Source of the DNA: Ruminococcus sp.
Lineage (GTDB): Bacteria > Bacillota > Clostridia > Oscillospirales > Ruminococcaceae
Length of the DNA: 64,000 bases
NCBI GenBank assembly: GCA_023667165.1
Contig: JAMPAO010000001.1
Location: 35,825 to 99,824 of the forward strand
Direction: 5' to 3'
This document shows, in pieces, positions 32,447 through 41,449 of this stretch. Position 1 is the first letter of the stretch; each line of letters opens with the position of its first letter. The translations under genes and the position numbers were made by a program. Below the pieces are notes generated by a model, which made no database searches, was not told the origin of the DNA, and worked only from the letters and a program-made list of their open reading frames with translations.

Positions 32447-33844
32447 CTACAGCACACTGCTTATCTCCTCGCTCTCTTTTTTGTTCTCTGTTTTTACTCC
32501 CTCTGTGCTTTCGGGGATAAAAAGTATTTTTATTGTCATAAGTATCAGCTTAAGATCCAGCAGAAAAGAGTATTGTTCGATATACATCAAGTCGAGGCGC
32601 AGCTTGTCATAGGGCGTGGTATTGTATTTTCCGAGCACCTGTGCATAACCCGTAAGTCCTGCCTTTACCTTCAGCCTGTAGCGGAATTCGGGCATGACAC
32701 GCTCGTTTTCCGCGGCAAGCTCGGGACGTTCGGGACGGGGACCCACTATTGACATATCTCCCTTGATAATATTGATTATCTGCGGCAGCTCGTCTATCCT
32801 CACTTTGCGTATAAATCTGCCCACGGGAGTTATCCTGTCATCGTTTTCCTCCGCAAGGCGGGCTTTGCCGTCCTTTTCGGCGTCTGTGACCATGCTTCTG
32901 AACTTGTATACCTTAAAGACCTTGCCGTCTTTTGTAAGCCTGTTTTGAGTGTACAGAACGGATCCGCCGTCATACAGTTTGATGCATACGGCGGTAATAA
33001 GCATTATCGGTGAGGCAATGATAAATCCTATAATTCCGAGAGCCAGATCAAATGCTCTCTTTATTATAAGAGCTTCTGCGGACAGGCCTGTATTTCTGCA
33101 CACCAAAAGCGGCGTATCGAACAGATGTATCTGCTCTGCGCCTCTTATTATGATATCCGACAGCTTTGGAGTAATATACGCTCTTTTGGAATGCGCAAAG
33201 CACAGCTTTAATATATCGTTCTTTTTTTCGCTGGGTACGTCGCATATTATAACAGCGTCAAATGCCGATATAAGCTCGGCTATGACATGCATATCTTCGG
33301 TACAGCTTACAGCGCGGCATATCATGAACCTGTCCTCTCGGCGGCTCATCTTTTCCACAAGTCCGACAGCCTGCTTGCTGCCGTAAATCACTATCATTTT
33401 CTTGGGAGCGTAAAGCCTTGAATATATCCTGTTGCCCCAATATGCCCAAAAGACAATGAACGCCATATCAATTAACGTTATTACCGTCATTGGTGAAGGA
33501 TCCGCAACAGATCTCTCTATGAGGCATATCTGAACATAGGTTATGCTGTTTATAAATACCATGGAAAGGCACTGCGAGTATATTATATCGGAAACACGCA
33601 GCAGACCTATCCTGAAACCGTTGTATATTCTGGAAAAAAGAAATATCAGCACCAGGTAAACGGAAAAGATCAGAAGATTTCCTTTCCAGCCGAAATGATC
33701 CGCCTGTATGCGCGAGGAATCGAGAACAAAGTTATACCGCGTTATCCAAACATATGCGTATGAAGCAAGGAGAAACAGTATCAATACAGATGAGATAGCT
33801 CCCATAATAAAGCGTTTGTATTTTTCACGTTTTTTTATATTCAT
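32447..33844 (-). CDS. Polyprenyl-phosphate sugar-1-phosphate transferase (WbaP/PssY type)
   Basis: This enzyme moves a sugar-1-phosphate onto undecaprenyl phosphate, the first membrane step of exopolysaccharide or capsule synthesis. The 465-residue product has four N-terminal membrane helices (about 13-135), a central Rossmann-like CoA-binding-type domain (about 145-250), a membrane hairpin (about 270-295) and the catalytic bacterial sugar transferase domain with KVYKFRSM, RKVRIDELPQ, KGDMSIVGPRPE and AGLTGYAQV. It looks full length. No other polysaccharide genes flank it. Sugar specificity cannot be read from the sequence. Confidence 0.93.
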   Translation of the reverse strand: MNIKKREKYKRFIMGAISSVLILFLLASYAYVWITRYNFVLDSSRIQADHFGWKGNLLIFSVYLVLIFLFSRIYNGFRIGLLRVSDIIYSQCLSMVFINSITYVQICLIERSVADPSPMTVITLIDMAFIVFWAYWGNRIYSRLYAPKKMIVIYGSKQAVGLVEKMSRREDRFMICRAVSCTEDMHVIAELISAFDAVIICDVPSEKKNDILKLCFAHSKRAYITPKLSDIIIRGAEQIHLFDTPLLVCRNTGLSAEALIIKRAFDLALGIIGFIIASPIMLITAVCIKLYDGGSVLYTQNRLTKDGKVFKVYKFRSMVTDAEKDGKARLAEENDDRITPVGRFIRKVRIDELPQIINIIKGDMSIVGPRPERPELAAENERVMPEFRYRLKVKAGLTGYAQVLGKYNTTPYDKLRLDLMYIEQYSFLLDLKLILMTIKILFIPESTEGVKTENKKESEEISSVL

Positions 33845-33998
33845 TTAATTGTCACCTTAACAAAAAATTTGACCTTATCCGACAAATATTATAACACATA
33901 TTTTATTTAAAATCAAGGGTTTACGGCAATACTTGCAAAATCAAAGAAAAAAATATAAAATATAATTAACCGTTCTCTGTTCTTTGCAACTACTTTTT

Positions 33999-34012
33999 TG
34001 TAAGCGCTTACG
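33999..34012. promoter_or_regulatory. Palindrome resembling a cre / LacI-type operator
   Basis: TGTAAGCGCTTACG contains the perfect 12-bp dyad GTAAGCGCTTAC and fits the catabolite-responsive element pattern except at the last base. It lies 30 nt upstream of the sigma factor start, where a bound regulator would act on its promoter. Confidence 0.5.
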
Positions 34013-34041
34013 ATCCAAGACCCGTAAAGGAGATCAAGTCA

Positions 34042-35622
34042 ATGGACAAACAAACCGTTTGCAGACTCATAGAGGCAAATATGCACAAGCTGTATGCTTG
34101 GTCCATGGCAAAGTTGGGCAATAAAAACGAAGCGGAGGATATGACGCAGGATATAATCTGCGCTCTGCTGAAATCGGCTCACAGACTGGAAAAGGACGGC
34201 GCTTTTTACGGCTATATGTGGAAAATTGCCCGAAACACGCTCTATATGAAGATCCGAAGCAGAAAAGAAACACTCCCTTTGGATGACGCATATATGGGCG
34301 CTTACGTCGAAACACCCGAGGATAAAGCTGTTGACAGAGAGCAGGTGGCTCTTCTGCACAGGGAGCTTTCCCTGCTTTCAAGGCAGTACAGGGAGGTCAC
34401 GGTGGAGTTCTACATTTACGGAAAAGGCTGTGACGAGATATCCCAAAAACTGGGTCTGAGCCGTGAGATGGTAAAGTACTGTCTTTTTAAATCAAGAAAA
34501 ATACTGAAAGAGGGAATCAATATGACAAGAGAATTAGGTGAAAAAAGCTACGCCCCCGCAGAATTCCAAATAGATTATTGGGGACACGGAAGCAACGGTA
34601 TATACCGTCAGATATTCAGCCGCCGTCTTCCCGGAAACATTCTCCTTGCCGCCTATGAAAAGCCTTTAACGGTAACGGAGCTTTCCTCCTGTCTGGGAGT
34701 TGCCGCGCCTTATCTGGAGGACGAGCTGGACGTACTGGAGAGGCACGAGCTGGTGACGAAAAGCAAGGATAAATACCGCACAAATATAATCATCTTCTTC
34801 GATGAATATGAAAAAAGAGTAAAGGAAGAAACAAAGCCGTTTTACAGTGCTGCGGCAGAAAGCATCGGAAAAATGCTGGAACAGGCAGCAGCCGAGGCGG
34901 GAAAGCTGGATTTTTACGACAAACCCCAAGACGTCAACCGCTTAAAGTGGACTCTGGCAGCCGCAGCCTTCCACAATGCGCGGGATAGCTTTGCGGAGAA
35001 GATCGGGGAAAAATTCGGCGGCTTCCCCCTGCTCTCCAACAATGCAGCCGGTTTTCTTTTCGGTCACGACAATAACTTTGTCAACTCGGGTTTTAACGGA
35101 GTTTACGTAATAAGCGACGAGGACAGTCCTTACGCTGCCGAGGGCGCGTGGATAGTTATAGAGAATTACAAGACGATACACGGCTGCCAGAATTGGCATC
35201 CCGGGGGAAACTGGGACAAATCGGTCAAAGCCATGACCGACGCGGTGAAATTCAAAAAAGCCGACGAGGACAACGAGGAAATTATCCGTATGACAAAAGA
35301 CGGATATATCGTTTCCAAAAACGGCGATCTCTGCCCTGCGTTCCCCGTATTCCCCGAAAAGACGTTTCAGCAGCTAAGCGCCATTATTGCGCCTGTTTCA
35401 AATGAAACGGAGGAATGCACCCGTAAAATATGCGAACACGCACACAAGCTGCTCAAGGACTGCTCCCCTGCCGCTCTTGCGGACAAATGCGGTCATCTTG
35501 CATACATAAACTACCACTTGGATACAAGCGCTTTTATTGTAAACTCTCTTGTCGAGGCGGGATATCTGACCGTTCCGGAGGGCAGAGCAAATCTCTGTAT
35601 TTTCGGGGTCAGCAACAGCTAA
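34042..35622 (+). CDS. ECF sigma factor with a 360-residue C-terminal extension
   Basis: This alternative RNA polymerase sigma factor has sigma region 2 at about 8-80 (KLGNKNEAEDMTQDIICALL, FYGYMWKIARNTLYMKIRSR) and region 4 at about 110-165 (LLSRQYREVTVEFYIYGKGCDEISQKLGLS, then SREMVKYCLFKSRKILKEG). The remaining about 360 residues are unlike a sigma factor: a winged-helix-like segment (EKPLTVTELSSCLGVAAPYLEDELDVLERHELVTK) and a large soluble domain with NFVNSGFNGVYV and GCQNWHPGG. No membrane helix or neighbouring anti-sigma gene is seen, so the extension may itself be the sensor. SD AAAGGAG precedes the ATG. Confidence 0.85.
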   Translation: MDKQTVCRLIEANMHKLYAWSMAKLGNKNEAEDMTQDIICALLKSAHRLEKDGAFYGYMWKIARNTLYMKIRSRKETLPLDDAYMGAYVETPEDKAVDREQVALLHRELSLLSRQYREVTVEFYIYGKGCDEISQKLGLSREMVKYCLFKSRKILKEGINMTRELGEKSYAPAEFQIDYWGHGSNGIYRQIFSRRLPGNILLAAYEKPLTVTELSSCLGVAAPYLEDELDVLERHELVTKSKDKYRTNIIIFFDEYEKRVKEETKPFYSAAAESIGKMLEQAAAEAGKLDFYDKPQDVNRLKWTLAAAAFHNARDSFAEKIGEKFGGFPLLSNNAAGFLFGHDNNFVNSGFNGVYVISDEDSPYAAEGAWIVIENYKTIHGCQNWHPGGNWDKSVKAMTDAVKFKKADEDNEEIIRMTKDGYIVSKNGDLCPAFPVFPEKTFQQLSAIIAPVSNETEECTRKICEHAHKLLKDCSPAALADKCGHLAYINYHLDTSAFIVNSLVEAGYLTVPEGRANLCIFGVSNS

Positions 35623-35990
35623 GATCTGTTTGCTTTCAGAGCCGCAGCTATTTCCTTTATGCCTATAAACAGGATAAACAGGGCAAATATCTTCTTTAGG
35701 ATATCCGAGCCGATATACTGTGCCGCAAGCGAGCCTGCGGCAGCTCCCGCCGCCCCCGTAAGCATTGCGGGAAGCATCGTCTTTATGTCGATAAGTCCGT
35801 TTTTGCGGTGCATTATCACCGAAAGCAGGGCAATGGGCAGAAAAAACAGGAGGTTTATTCCCTGAGCCTCCAACTGATCCGCTCCAAGAACGGCGGTATA
35901 CCATATTATCAGTATCATGCCGCCGCCTACGCCCATTGACGCCAAAAGTCCCGTTACAAACGCGGCTATCCATGTCAGCAGCTCTGTCAT
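35619..35990 (-). CDS. TSUP-family transporter, half-size (second gene)
   Basis: This is one half of a TauE/SafE (TSUP) permease, a family that moves sulfur-containing organic anions. The 123-residue product has four membrane helices and the family's GLLASMGVGGGMILI motif. A normal TSUP protein has two such repeats in about 250 residues; here they are separate genes, with this start overlapping the stop of the other half (ATGA). The stop overlaps the end of the converging sigma factor gene by 4 nt. Confidence 0.85.
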   Translation of the reverse strand: MTELLTWIAAFVTGLLASMGVGGGMILIIWYTAVLGADQLEAQGINLLFFLPIALLSVIMHRKNGLIDIKTMLPAMLTGAAGAAAGSLAAQYIGSDILKKIFALFILFIGIKEIAAALKANRS

Positions 35991-36340
35991 ATCATCAAAT
36001 TCCTTATCCCTGCGGCAATGAGCAGTATACCGAATATCCTCGACAGCAGCCTCGGAGAAATTTTCTTAATAAGAGCTGTTCCCGCCAATGCTCCGACCAG
36101 TCCGAAAGGTATAAGCATAAAGGAGCTTTTCAGCGGGACAGTATTTCCTCCGAGATAAAAAAGTATGGAAACAGCCGACAGGGGCAGCGTTACCGCCAGC
36201 GAACAGGCATGAGCTTTTTTAGTTTCCATTCCTGTTTTCTTTAAAAAGGGGACGGCTATTATACCTCCTCCCGAACCGAAAAGTCCGTTGGCAATGCCCG
36301 TTACCGCCCCTATAAGGCGTATCTTGTTTTTATCAGTCAT
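35987..36340 (-). CDS. TSUP-family transporter, half-size (first gene)
   Basis: The 117-residue partner half-permease has four helices and the repeat motif TGIANGLFGSGGGIIAVPFL. The ATG at 36340 has GGGAGGG 8 nt upstream; the longer open frame to 36427 covers a hairpin and is not coding. That SD is buried in the 15-bp stem at 36347-36385, which also ends in T7 like a terminator, so expression of both halves is probably regulated at this structure. Confidence 0.85.
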   Translation of the reverse strand: MTDKNKIRLIGAVTGIANGLFGSGGGIIAVPFLKKTGMETKKAHACSLAVTLPLSAVSILFYLGGNTVPLKSSFMLIPFGLVGALAGTALIKKISPRLLSRIFGILLIAAGIRNLMI

Positions 36341-36385
36341 AAAAAAATCCCTCCCTATATGTATTGTCTGCATATAGAGAGGGAT
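36341..36385 (-). promoter_or_regulatory. Hairpin covering the SD of the split TSUP operon
   Basis: On the minus strand ATCCCTCTCTATATG (36385-36371) pairs at 14 of 15 positions with CATATAGGGAGGGAT (36361-36347), then T7 and the ATG. The GGGAGGG SD lies in the 3' arm. The structure could act as a terminator, an SD-sequestering element or a metabolite or temperature-responsive switch. Confidence 0.65.
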
Positions 36386-36408
36386 TATTACTTCCGTAAG
36401 AGAATTAA

Positions 36409-36418
36409 GGCAATACCG
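36409..36418 (+). repeat. Core of the dispersed repeat (partial copy)
   Basis: ATTAAGGCAATACCG at 36404-36418 is shared exactly with 57298-57312, both intergenic. Confidence 0.35.
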
Positions 36419-36452
36419 GAACGGCACTGTCCTAAATGCACAGTCATAGTAA

Positions 36453-37127
36453 TTATCCGTCGATCAGTTCTCTCAGCTTCTGCATACGGTAATCTGTTTC
36501 AAATATTATATCGGCGCATCTTTTAAGCTCCGCGGCTATATATTCCTGATTTTTCACATCCTTTTTGTATTTCAGCCTGTGATCAAGACTTGCCCAAAAA
36601 TCCATGGCAATGGTGCGAAGCTGCACCTCTACCTTCATATTGCGTTTTCCCGTTGAAAAAAACACAGGAATTTCAAGAATGAGGTGGAGGCTTCTGTAGC
36701 CGTTTGGCTTAGGATCTATAATATAGTCCTTTCTTCTGATGAGAGTTATATCATCCTGAGAAATAAGCTGCTCGGCAATTTTATAGATATCCTCCGGAAA
36801 GGCGCAGATGACCCTTATTCCGGCAATGTCGAAAATATTGTTCTGTATCTCATTAATAACGATATCAATATCCTCTCCTTGGATATGTATATCCTTCCTC
36901 TTCAGTTTATCGGCTATGCTTCTTACAGACTTGATACGTGATTTTATTGATTCTATGGGATTGCGGTCGAAATTAAGCTTGAACTCATCGTTGAGCACCT
37001 GCAGCTTTGTTTCCACCTCGCGCAGCGCACAGCCGTAGTAGGTCATAAGCTGAAAAAAAGGGCGGGTATTGTCAAAAAAAGTATCAAGATCCTCGTTGCT
37101 TATGTTTTCTATCATTTTTGTATTCAT
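36453..37127 (-). CDS. Small alarmone synthetase (RelA/SpoT-domain GTP pyrophosphokinase)
   Basis: This single-domain (p)ppGpp synthetase transfers pyrophosphate from ATP to GTP or GDP. The 224-residue product has only the synthetase domain: IKSRIKSVRSIADKLKRK, IFDIAGIRVICAF (catalytic Asp), YIIDPKPNGYRSLHLIL and EVQLRTIAMDFWASLDHRLKYKK. The hydrolase domain and the TGS/ACT regulatory regions are absent, as in YjbM/YwaC-type proteins. It is divergent from the asparaginase gene, with facing promoters at 37163-37223. Confidence 0.92.
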   Translation of the reverse strand: MNTKMIENISNEDLDTFFDNTRPFFQLMTYYGCALREVETKLQVLNDEFKLNFDRNPIESIKSRIKSVRSIADKLKRKDIHIQGEDIDIVINEIQNNIFDIAGIRVICAFPEDIYKIAEQLISQDDITLIRRKDYIIDPKPNGYRSLHLILEIPVFFSTGKRNMKVEVQLRTIAMDFWASLDHRLKYKKDVKNQEYIAAELKRCADIIFETDYRMQKLRELIDG

Positions 37128-37162
37128 TTTTCCGACGCTCCTCGGTATAATTCGTTATTTAG

Positions 37163-37192
37163 ATTTTATCATATAAATGCGCATTATGTCAA
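37163..37192 (-). promoter_or_regulatory. Promoter of the alarmone synthetase gene
   Basis: Minus-strand TTGACA (37192-37187) and TAAAAT (37168-37163) are 18 bp apart. Confidence 0.65.
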
Positions 37193-37194
37193 TA

Positions 37195-37223
37195 TTGACA
37201 CGGAGAAAAAATTGTGATAAAAT
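37195..37223 (+). promoter_or_regulatory. Promoter of the asparaginase gene
   Basis: TTGACA (37195-37200) and TAAAAT (37218-37223) are 17 bp apart. The divergent -35 boxes are two bases apart and form the dyad TGTCAATATTGACA. Confidence 0.8.
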
Positions 37224-37248
37224 AAAGAAAAACTTTGGAGAGGATCAT

Positions 37249-38196
37249 ATGAAAAAAATTCTTTGGATAACCACAGGCGGCACTATTTGCTGCATTAAAG
37301 GAGAAAAGGGACTTGTTCCGATGGTTTTCCCCGAACAAACGAAAAAAATGCTGGAAGCAATAGGCATTGATATTTCCGCTGTTCAAAGGCAGGAGCTTAT
37401 GAACATTGACAGCACCGATATATGCTGCGATGATATGCGAAAGATCGGCTATGCCGTAAACGAGGGCATACTGTCGGGATACGGCGGAATAGTTATCACC
37501 CACGGCACGGATACCATGGCATATACCTCGGCTGTGCTTGCAAAAATGCTGTCGGATCCTCCGATACCCATTATTATAACAGGCTCCCAAAAGCCTTTTT
37601 TTGACGATGATTCGGACGGCAAGTCTAATCTTGCAAACGCTTTTGCGGCGGCGCAAATGCAGTACTTCAAAGGAGTATACGTTCTTTTCGGCGATAAAAT
37701 AATCGCAGGCAGCAAGGCTTACAAAGCGTATTCTCAAAGTTTCAATGCCTTTATTTCTCCCGACGGATATGCGGGAATTATTTCCGAGGGGATCATTACA
37801 CCGCAAAATACCGTTTCAACTAAAGGTGATTACCGTTTTGACCCCGATATTGACGAAAATGTACTTCTTATAAAGCTTGCTCCCTGCACAAAGCCCGATA
37901 TTATCGGGTATGCCGTAAATTCGGGATATAAAGGAATAGTAATAGAGGGCTACGGCTGCGGCGGCATTCCCAAACGTATGCTTCCGGAGATAAAAAAAGC
38001 CGCTGCTGCAGGGGTAAGGATAATGCTCATATCTCAATGCTTTTATGAGGGCGTTTTTATGGATATATACGAGGTTGGACGAGCGGCGGCGGAATGCGGC
38101 GTTATTTCCGGAGGAAAAATGACGGCTGAGGCTGCCTTAGCTGATATGATGTACACAATAAAGAAAGGCGGAGAGAAAAAATGTCCAACTGGATAA
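37249..38196 (+). CDS. ansA: Type I L-asparaginase
   Basis: This cytoplasmic enzyme hydrolyses L-asparagine to aspartate and ammonia. The 315-residue product has the two catalytic signatures: WITTGGTI at 5-12 (first Thr nucleophile) and VITHGTDTMAYT at about 82-93 (Thr-Asp pair), plus GSQKPFFDDDSDGKSNL. No signal peptide is present, which fits the type I enzymes. The ATG at 37249 has GGAGAGG 6 nt upstream; the open frame before it contains the promoter. The next gene overlaps its end by 16 nt. Confidence 0.93.
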   Translation: MKKILWITTGGTICCIKGEKGLVPMVFPEQTKKMLEAIGIDISAVQRQELMNIDSTDICCDDMRKIGYAVNEGILSGYGGIVITHGTDTMAYTSAVLAKMLSDPPIPIIITGSQKPFFDDDSDGKSNLANAFAAAQMQYFKGVYVLFGDKIIAGSKAYKAYSQSFNAFISPDGYAGIISEGIITPQNTVSTKGDYRFDPDIDENVLLIKLAPCTKPDIIGYAVNSGYKGIVIEGYGCGGIPKRMLPEIKKAAAAGVRIMLISQCFYEGVFMDIYEVGRAAAECGVISGGKMTAEAALADMMYTIKKGGEKKCPTG

Positions 38197-38894
38197 CCCA
38201 TACTGTCATTGCCGAAAAGCTCCTTGAAAATAACGCCCGGCTTGATATAAAAGGCTTTACGGCGGGAAATATCGCACCCGACTGCAATATTGAGAACGCC
38301 GATTGGACTGCATTTACTCCCTCAAGAGAAACCACCCACTACATGAGCGGAGAAAATAAGCTGACCGCAGACTATGACAGGTTTTACAGAGAGCAGATGG
38401 AGGGAAAGGTTTTTTCCTCAAAAGAGCATTATTCGTTTTTGGCGGGATATTATTCTCATCTGATAACAGATGTGGAATATCAGAAATTTGTCCGTGACGG
38501 GGAACGGCTGAAAAGAATGTTTAACAGAATAAGGACAAACGATGAAATGAACGCGGCGTTTTACGGTCAGCCTAACAGCTACGACGCCGTAAAGAAAGTA
38601 TTCGGACGGAAAAGGGTAAACGCCGATATCGTAAATATCGAAAACCGTTACATAAACGCTCATCCCCGTTCGCTTTACAACACAGTGCTTCGCAAAATTA
38701 CGGAGTTTCCCGATTATCTCGGCTTTCTTCCTAAGGGCGCGGTCGTTCGTAAAATCGGCATAATGGCATATGAAGTGCCGGAGAACACACCTGAACAGGC
38801 GCTGATATTTTTTACGGAAGATGAGTATACGGAGTATATAAGCAGTACAACGGAAACAGTTTATAAATGCCTTAAGCAAAAAAATATTATCTGA
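38181..38894 (+). CDS. Zinc-dependent phospholipase C-like protein
   Basis: The 237-residue protein has the metal-ligand pattern of the zinc phospholipase C / S1-P1 nuclease fold: WITHTVIAEKLL at the N-terminus, GNIAPDCN, ETTHYM and LAGYYSHLITDVEY. No signal peptide is visible, so it may act inside the cell, and its substrate is unknown. It overlaps the asparaginase gene by 16 nt, with its SD (GGAGAG) inside that gene. Related short proteins are common and uncharacterised in gut Clostridia. Confidence 0.78.
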   Translation: MSNWITHTVIAEKLLENNARLDIKGFTAGNIAPDCNIENADWTAFTPSRETTHYMSGENKLTADYDRFYREQMEGKVFSSKEHYSFLAGYYSHLITDVEYQKFVRDGERLKRMFNRIRTNDEMNAAFYGQPNSYDAVKKVFGRKRVNADIVNIENRYINAHPRSLYNTVLRKITEFPDYLGFLPKGAVVRKIGIMAYEVPENTPEQALIFFTEDEYTEYISSTTETVYKCLKQKNII

Positions 38895-39014
38895 GCAATG
38901 CATAAAAATAACGCCATAGTTCGGAAAAGCGAATAAATTCGGCAGCCATGCCGCACCCGCTCTTTATAACCGTCTTGACAGGCGTTGAGAGGCAATGTCA
39001 AAATATCCCGGCAT

Positions 39015-39058
39015 AAAAAACGGAACGTGCATTTCTGAACAGCACATTCCGTTTTTTA
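39015..39058. terminator. Bidirectional terminator
   Basis: AAAAAACGGAACGTGC pairs with GCACATTCCGTTTTTT (one G-T or mismatch), between the converging phospholipase-like gene and pcrA. Confidence 0.85.
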
Positions 39059-39073
39059 TTCAAAGCTCTGCGG

Positions 39074-41449
39074 TTACAACTTAACGATCTTGGCATATTT
39101 CGCCATTATTTTTTTTGTTCCTATACCTCCGTCAAAGGAAATTTCCAACAGATGATCATTGCCCATCTCCTTGGTCATAGTCACCGTTCCCTCACCGAAC
39201 TTGTTATGCTTTACCCTGTCACCGACCTTGAAATCCATTGACTGACTTTTCTTAAAGGTTTCCATTTTCTTGCTGGCAAGGTGACTTTGAAGATTATAGT
39301 TATGCACCGGAAGGATTATCCCGTCGTCTGTCTGCATGGTCACTGCTTCAGCGGTACCGTCAATTTTATCTATACATTCCTTGTCGATCTCTTTTATAAA
39401 TCTCGACTGTATGTTACGCTGGGTCGTACCGAACAGCATCCTCTGCTTGGCATAGGTGATATAGAGCTTTTCTCTTGCACGGGTAATGCCTACATATGCC
39501 AAACGGCGTTCCTCTTCAAGATCGTCCGGATCTCCGGCAGAACGCAAAGACGGAAATATTCCGTCCTCCATTCCCACAATGAATACCGTGGGAAACTCCA
39601 GACCCTTGGCTGAATGCATAGTCATCATACACACAGCGTCGGCGTCGGCAGTGAGCTTATCGGTGTCGGTGTAAAGAGATATTTCTTCCAAAAAACCCGA
39701 AAGAGTAGGCTCTTCCTCTGTTCCCTCTCTTTCCTGCATATATGTGAGAATATTTGATTTAAGCTCCTCGATATTTTCAAGACGCACCGCACCCTCGTCA
39801 CCCTGCGTTTTAAGCATAGCGGCATAGCCGCTTTTTTCAAGGATCATATCGAACAGTTCATCAATAGGAAGCGTTTCGGACGCTTTGGCTATGGATTCAA
39901 ACATATCCGCAGTTTTCATAAGTGAAGCCGATTTTTTGCTTAGAGGAGCATACGTGTCGGAATTTTTCATGACTTCTACCGGCGGCACCTTCAAATCAAG
40001 GGATATCTGCTCTATCATGGAAAGAGTACTTTCTCCTATGCCTCTTTTCGGCTCGTTGACTATCCTTTTGAACCTAAGCATATCGTTTGGATTGTTGATC
40101 ACCGACAGATAGGCGATAATATCCTTTATCTCCTTGCGGTCGTAAAAACGCATTCCGCCTATTACGCGGTAAGGTATACCGCATGAGGTAAACGCCTTTT
40201 CCACTGAGTTTGACTGGGCGTTCATACGGTACAGCACGGCAAAATCGCTGTATTTTTTTCCTTTTTTTACTTCTTCGGCAATGGTACGGGCAACAAAATT
40301 CGACTCACCCTGCTCATCGGAGGATTTATATACGGTTATTTTCTCTCCGTCTCCTTTATCCGTCCACAGCCGTTTTTCTTTTCTGCCGTTATTGTTGGCA
40401 ATTACGGTGTTGGCGGCGTCAAGAATATAACGCATTGAACGATAATTTTGCTCGAGCCTTATGACCGTACAGTCCGCAAACTGATCTTCAAAGGAAAGGA
40501 TATTCTCTATCGTCGCCCCTCTGAATCGATATATCGACTGGTCGTCATCGCCTACCACACATAGATTTTTGTTCTTTTCCGCAAGCAGTGAAACCAGCTT
40601 GTACTGAGCCGTATTGGTATCCTGGTACTCGTCCACCATTATATATTTATAAAGATTTTGATAATGCTCCAGCACGTCCGGATGCTGCTCAAAAAGCTGC
40701 ACTGTCAGCATTATTATATCGTCAAAATCAAGAGCGTCGGATACTCTAAGCCTTGTACGGTATTCACGGTATATCTTTGCTATTTTGCCGAGGCGGTAAT
40801 CCGCACCGGCATTTTCCGCATACATTTCCGGAGTAATGAGCTTATCCTTTGCGGAGGATATTTCCGACAAAATCATTTTTGGAGAAAAAGCTTTTTCCGA
40901 TATATCGCAGACATCCATACACGTCTTTATAAGCCGGAGACTGTCGTCGCTGTCATATATCGTAAATCCGGAAGAATAACCCAAACGGTTTATCTCTCTG
41001 CGCAGTATACGCACACAGGCTGAATGAAAGGTAGACGCATGGATCCGTCTTCCATCTTCATCTCCGAGCATTGCCGCAAGACGATTTTTCAGTTCGTCGG
41101 CAGCTTTATTTGTAAAGGTGATCGCAAGAATATTCCACGGATTAACGGGATCATGCGAAATAATATCTCTGAGCCTTGAAACCGTATTATCCGAACGGCC
41201 GCCGTCATATTTTTTCAGAAAATCCATATCCTCTTCGGAAAGTGAATAACCGCTTTCATCATTGTACGCATTTCCGAAAAGAACCATATTGGCGATACGA
41301 TTAACAAGAACAGTGGTTTTTCCGCTTCCTGCCCCCGCAAGGATAAGTACGGGTCCGTTTACCGCAAAAACCGCTTCCTTTTGCATATCGTTCATTCGCT
41401 CAAAATATTTGTTCAGCGCGGATCTTTTGGCGTTTATGAAGTCATCCAT
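39074..41449 (-). CDS. pcrA: ATP-dependent DNA helicase PcrA (UvrD/Rep family)
   Basis: This SF1A 3'-5' helicase takes part in repair, plasmid replication and removal of RNA polymerase or RecA from DNA. The 791-residue product has Walker A AGAGSGKT at 38-45, TFTNKAADELK, DEYQDTN (motif II), VGDDDQSIYRFRGA (motif III), LEQNYRS (IV), MTMHSAKGLEF (V) and VGITRAREKLYI (VI). The C-terminal Tudor-like domain KVGDRVKHNKFGEGTV is the part that contacts RNA polymerase in PcrA. It looks full length and intact. Confidence 0.97.
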   Translation of the reverse strand: MDDFINAKRSALNKYFERMNDMQKEAVFAVNGPVLILAGAGSGKTTVLVNRIANMVLFGNAYNDESGYSLSEEDMDFLKKYDGGRSDNTVSRLRDIISHDPVNPWNILAITFTNKAADELKNRLAAMLGDEDGRRIHASTFHSACVRILRREINRLGYSSGFTIYDSDDSLRLIKTCMDVCDISEKAFSPKMILSEISSAKDKLITPEMYAENAGADYRLGKIAKIYREYRTRLRVSDALDFDDIIMLTVQLFEQHPDVLEHYQNLYKYIMVDEYQDTNTAQYKLVSLLAEKNKNLCVVGDDDQSIYRFRGATIENILSFEDQFADCTVIRLEQNYRSMRYILDAANTVIANNNGRKEKRLWTDKGDGEKITVYKSSDEQGESNFVARTIAEEVKKGKKYSDFAVLYRMNAQSNSVEKAFTSCGIPYRVIGGMRFYDRKEIKDIIAYLSVINNPNDMLRFKRIVNEPKRGIGESTLSMIEQISLDLKVPPVEVMKNSDTYAPLSKKSASLMKTADMFESIAKASETLPIDELFDMILEKSGYAAMLKTQGDEGAVRLENIEELKSNILTYMQEREGTEEEPTLSGFLEEISLYTDTDKLTADADAVCMMTMHSAKGLEFPTVFIVGMEDGIFPSLRSAGDPDDLEEERRLAYVGITRAREKLYITYAKQRMLFGTTQRNIQSRFIKEIDKECIDKIDGTAEAVTMQTDDGIILPVHNYNLQSHLASKKMETFKKSQSMDFKVGDRVKHNKFGEGTVTMTKEMGNDHLLEISFDGGIGTKKIMAKYAKIVKL

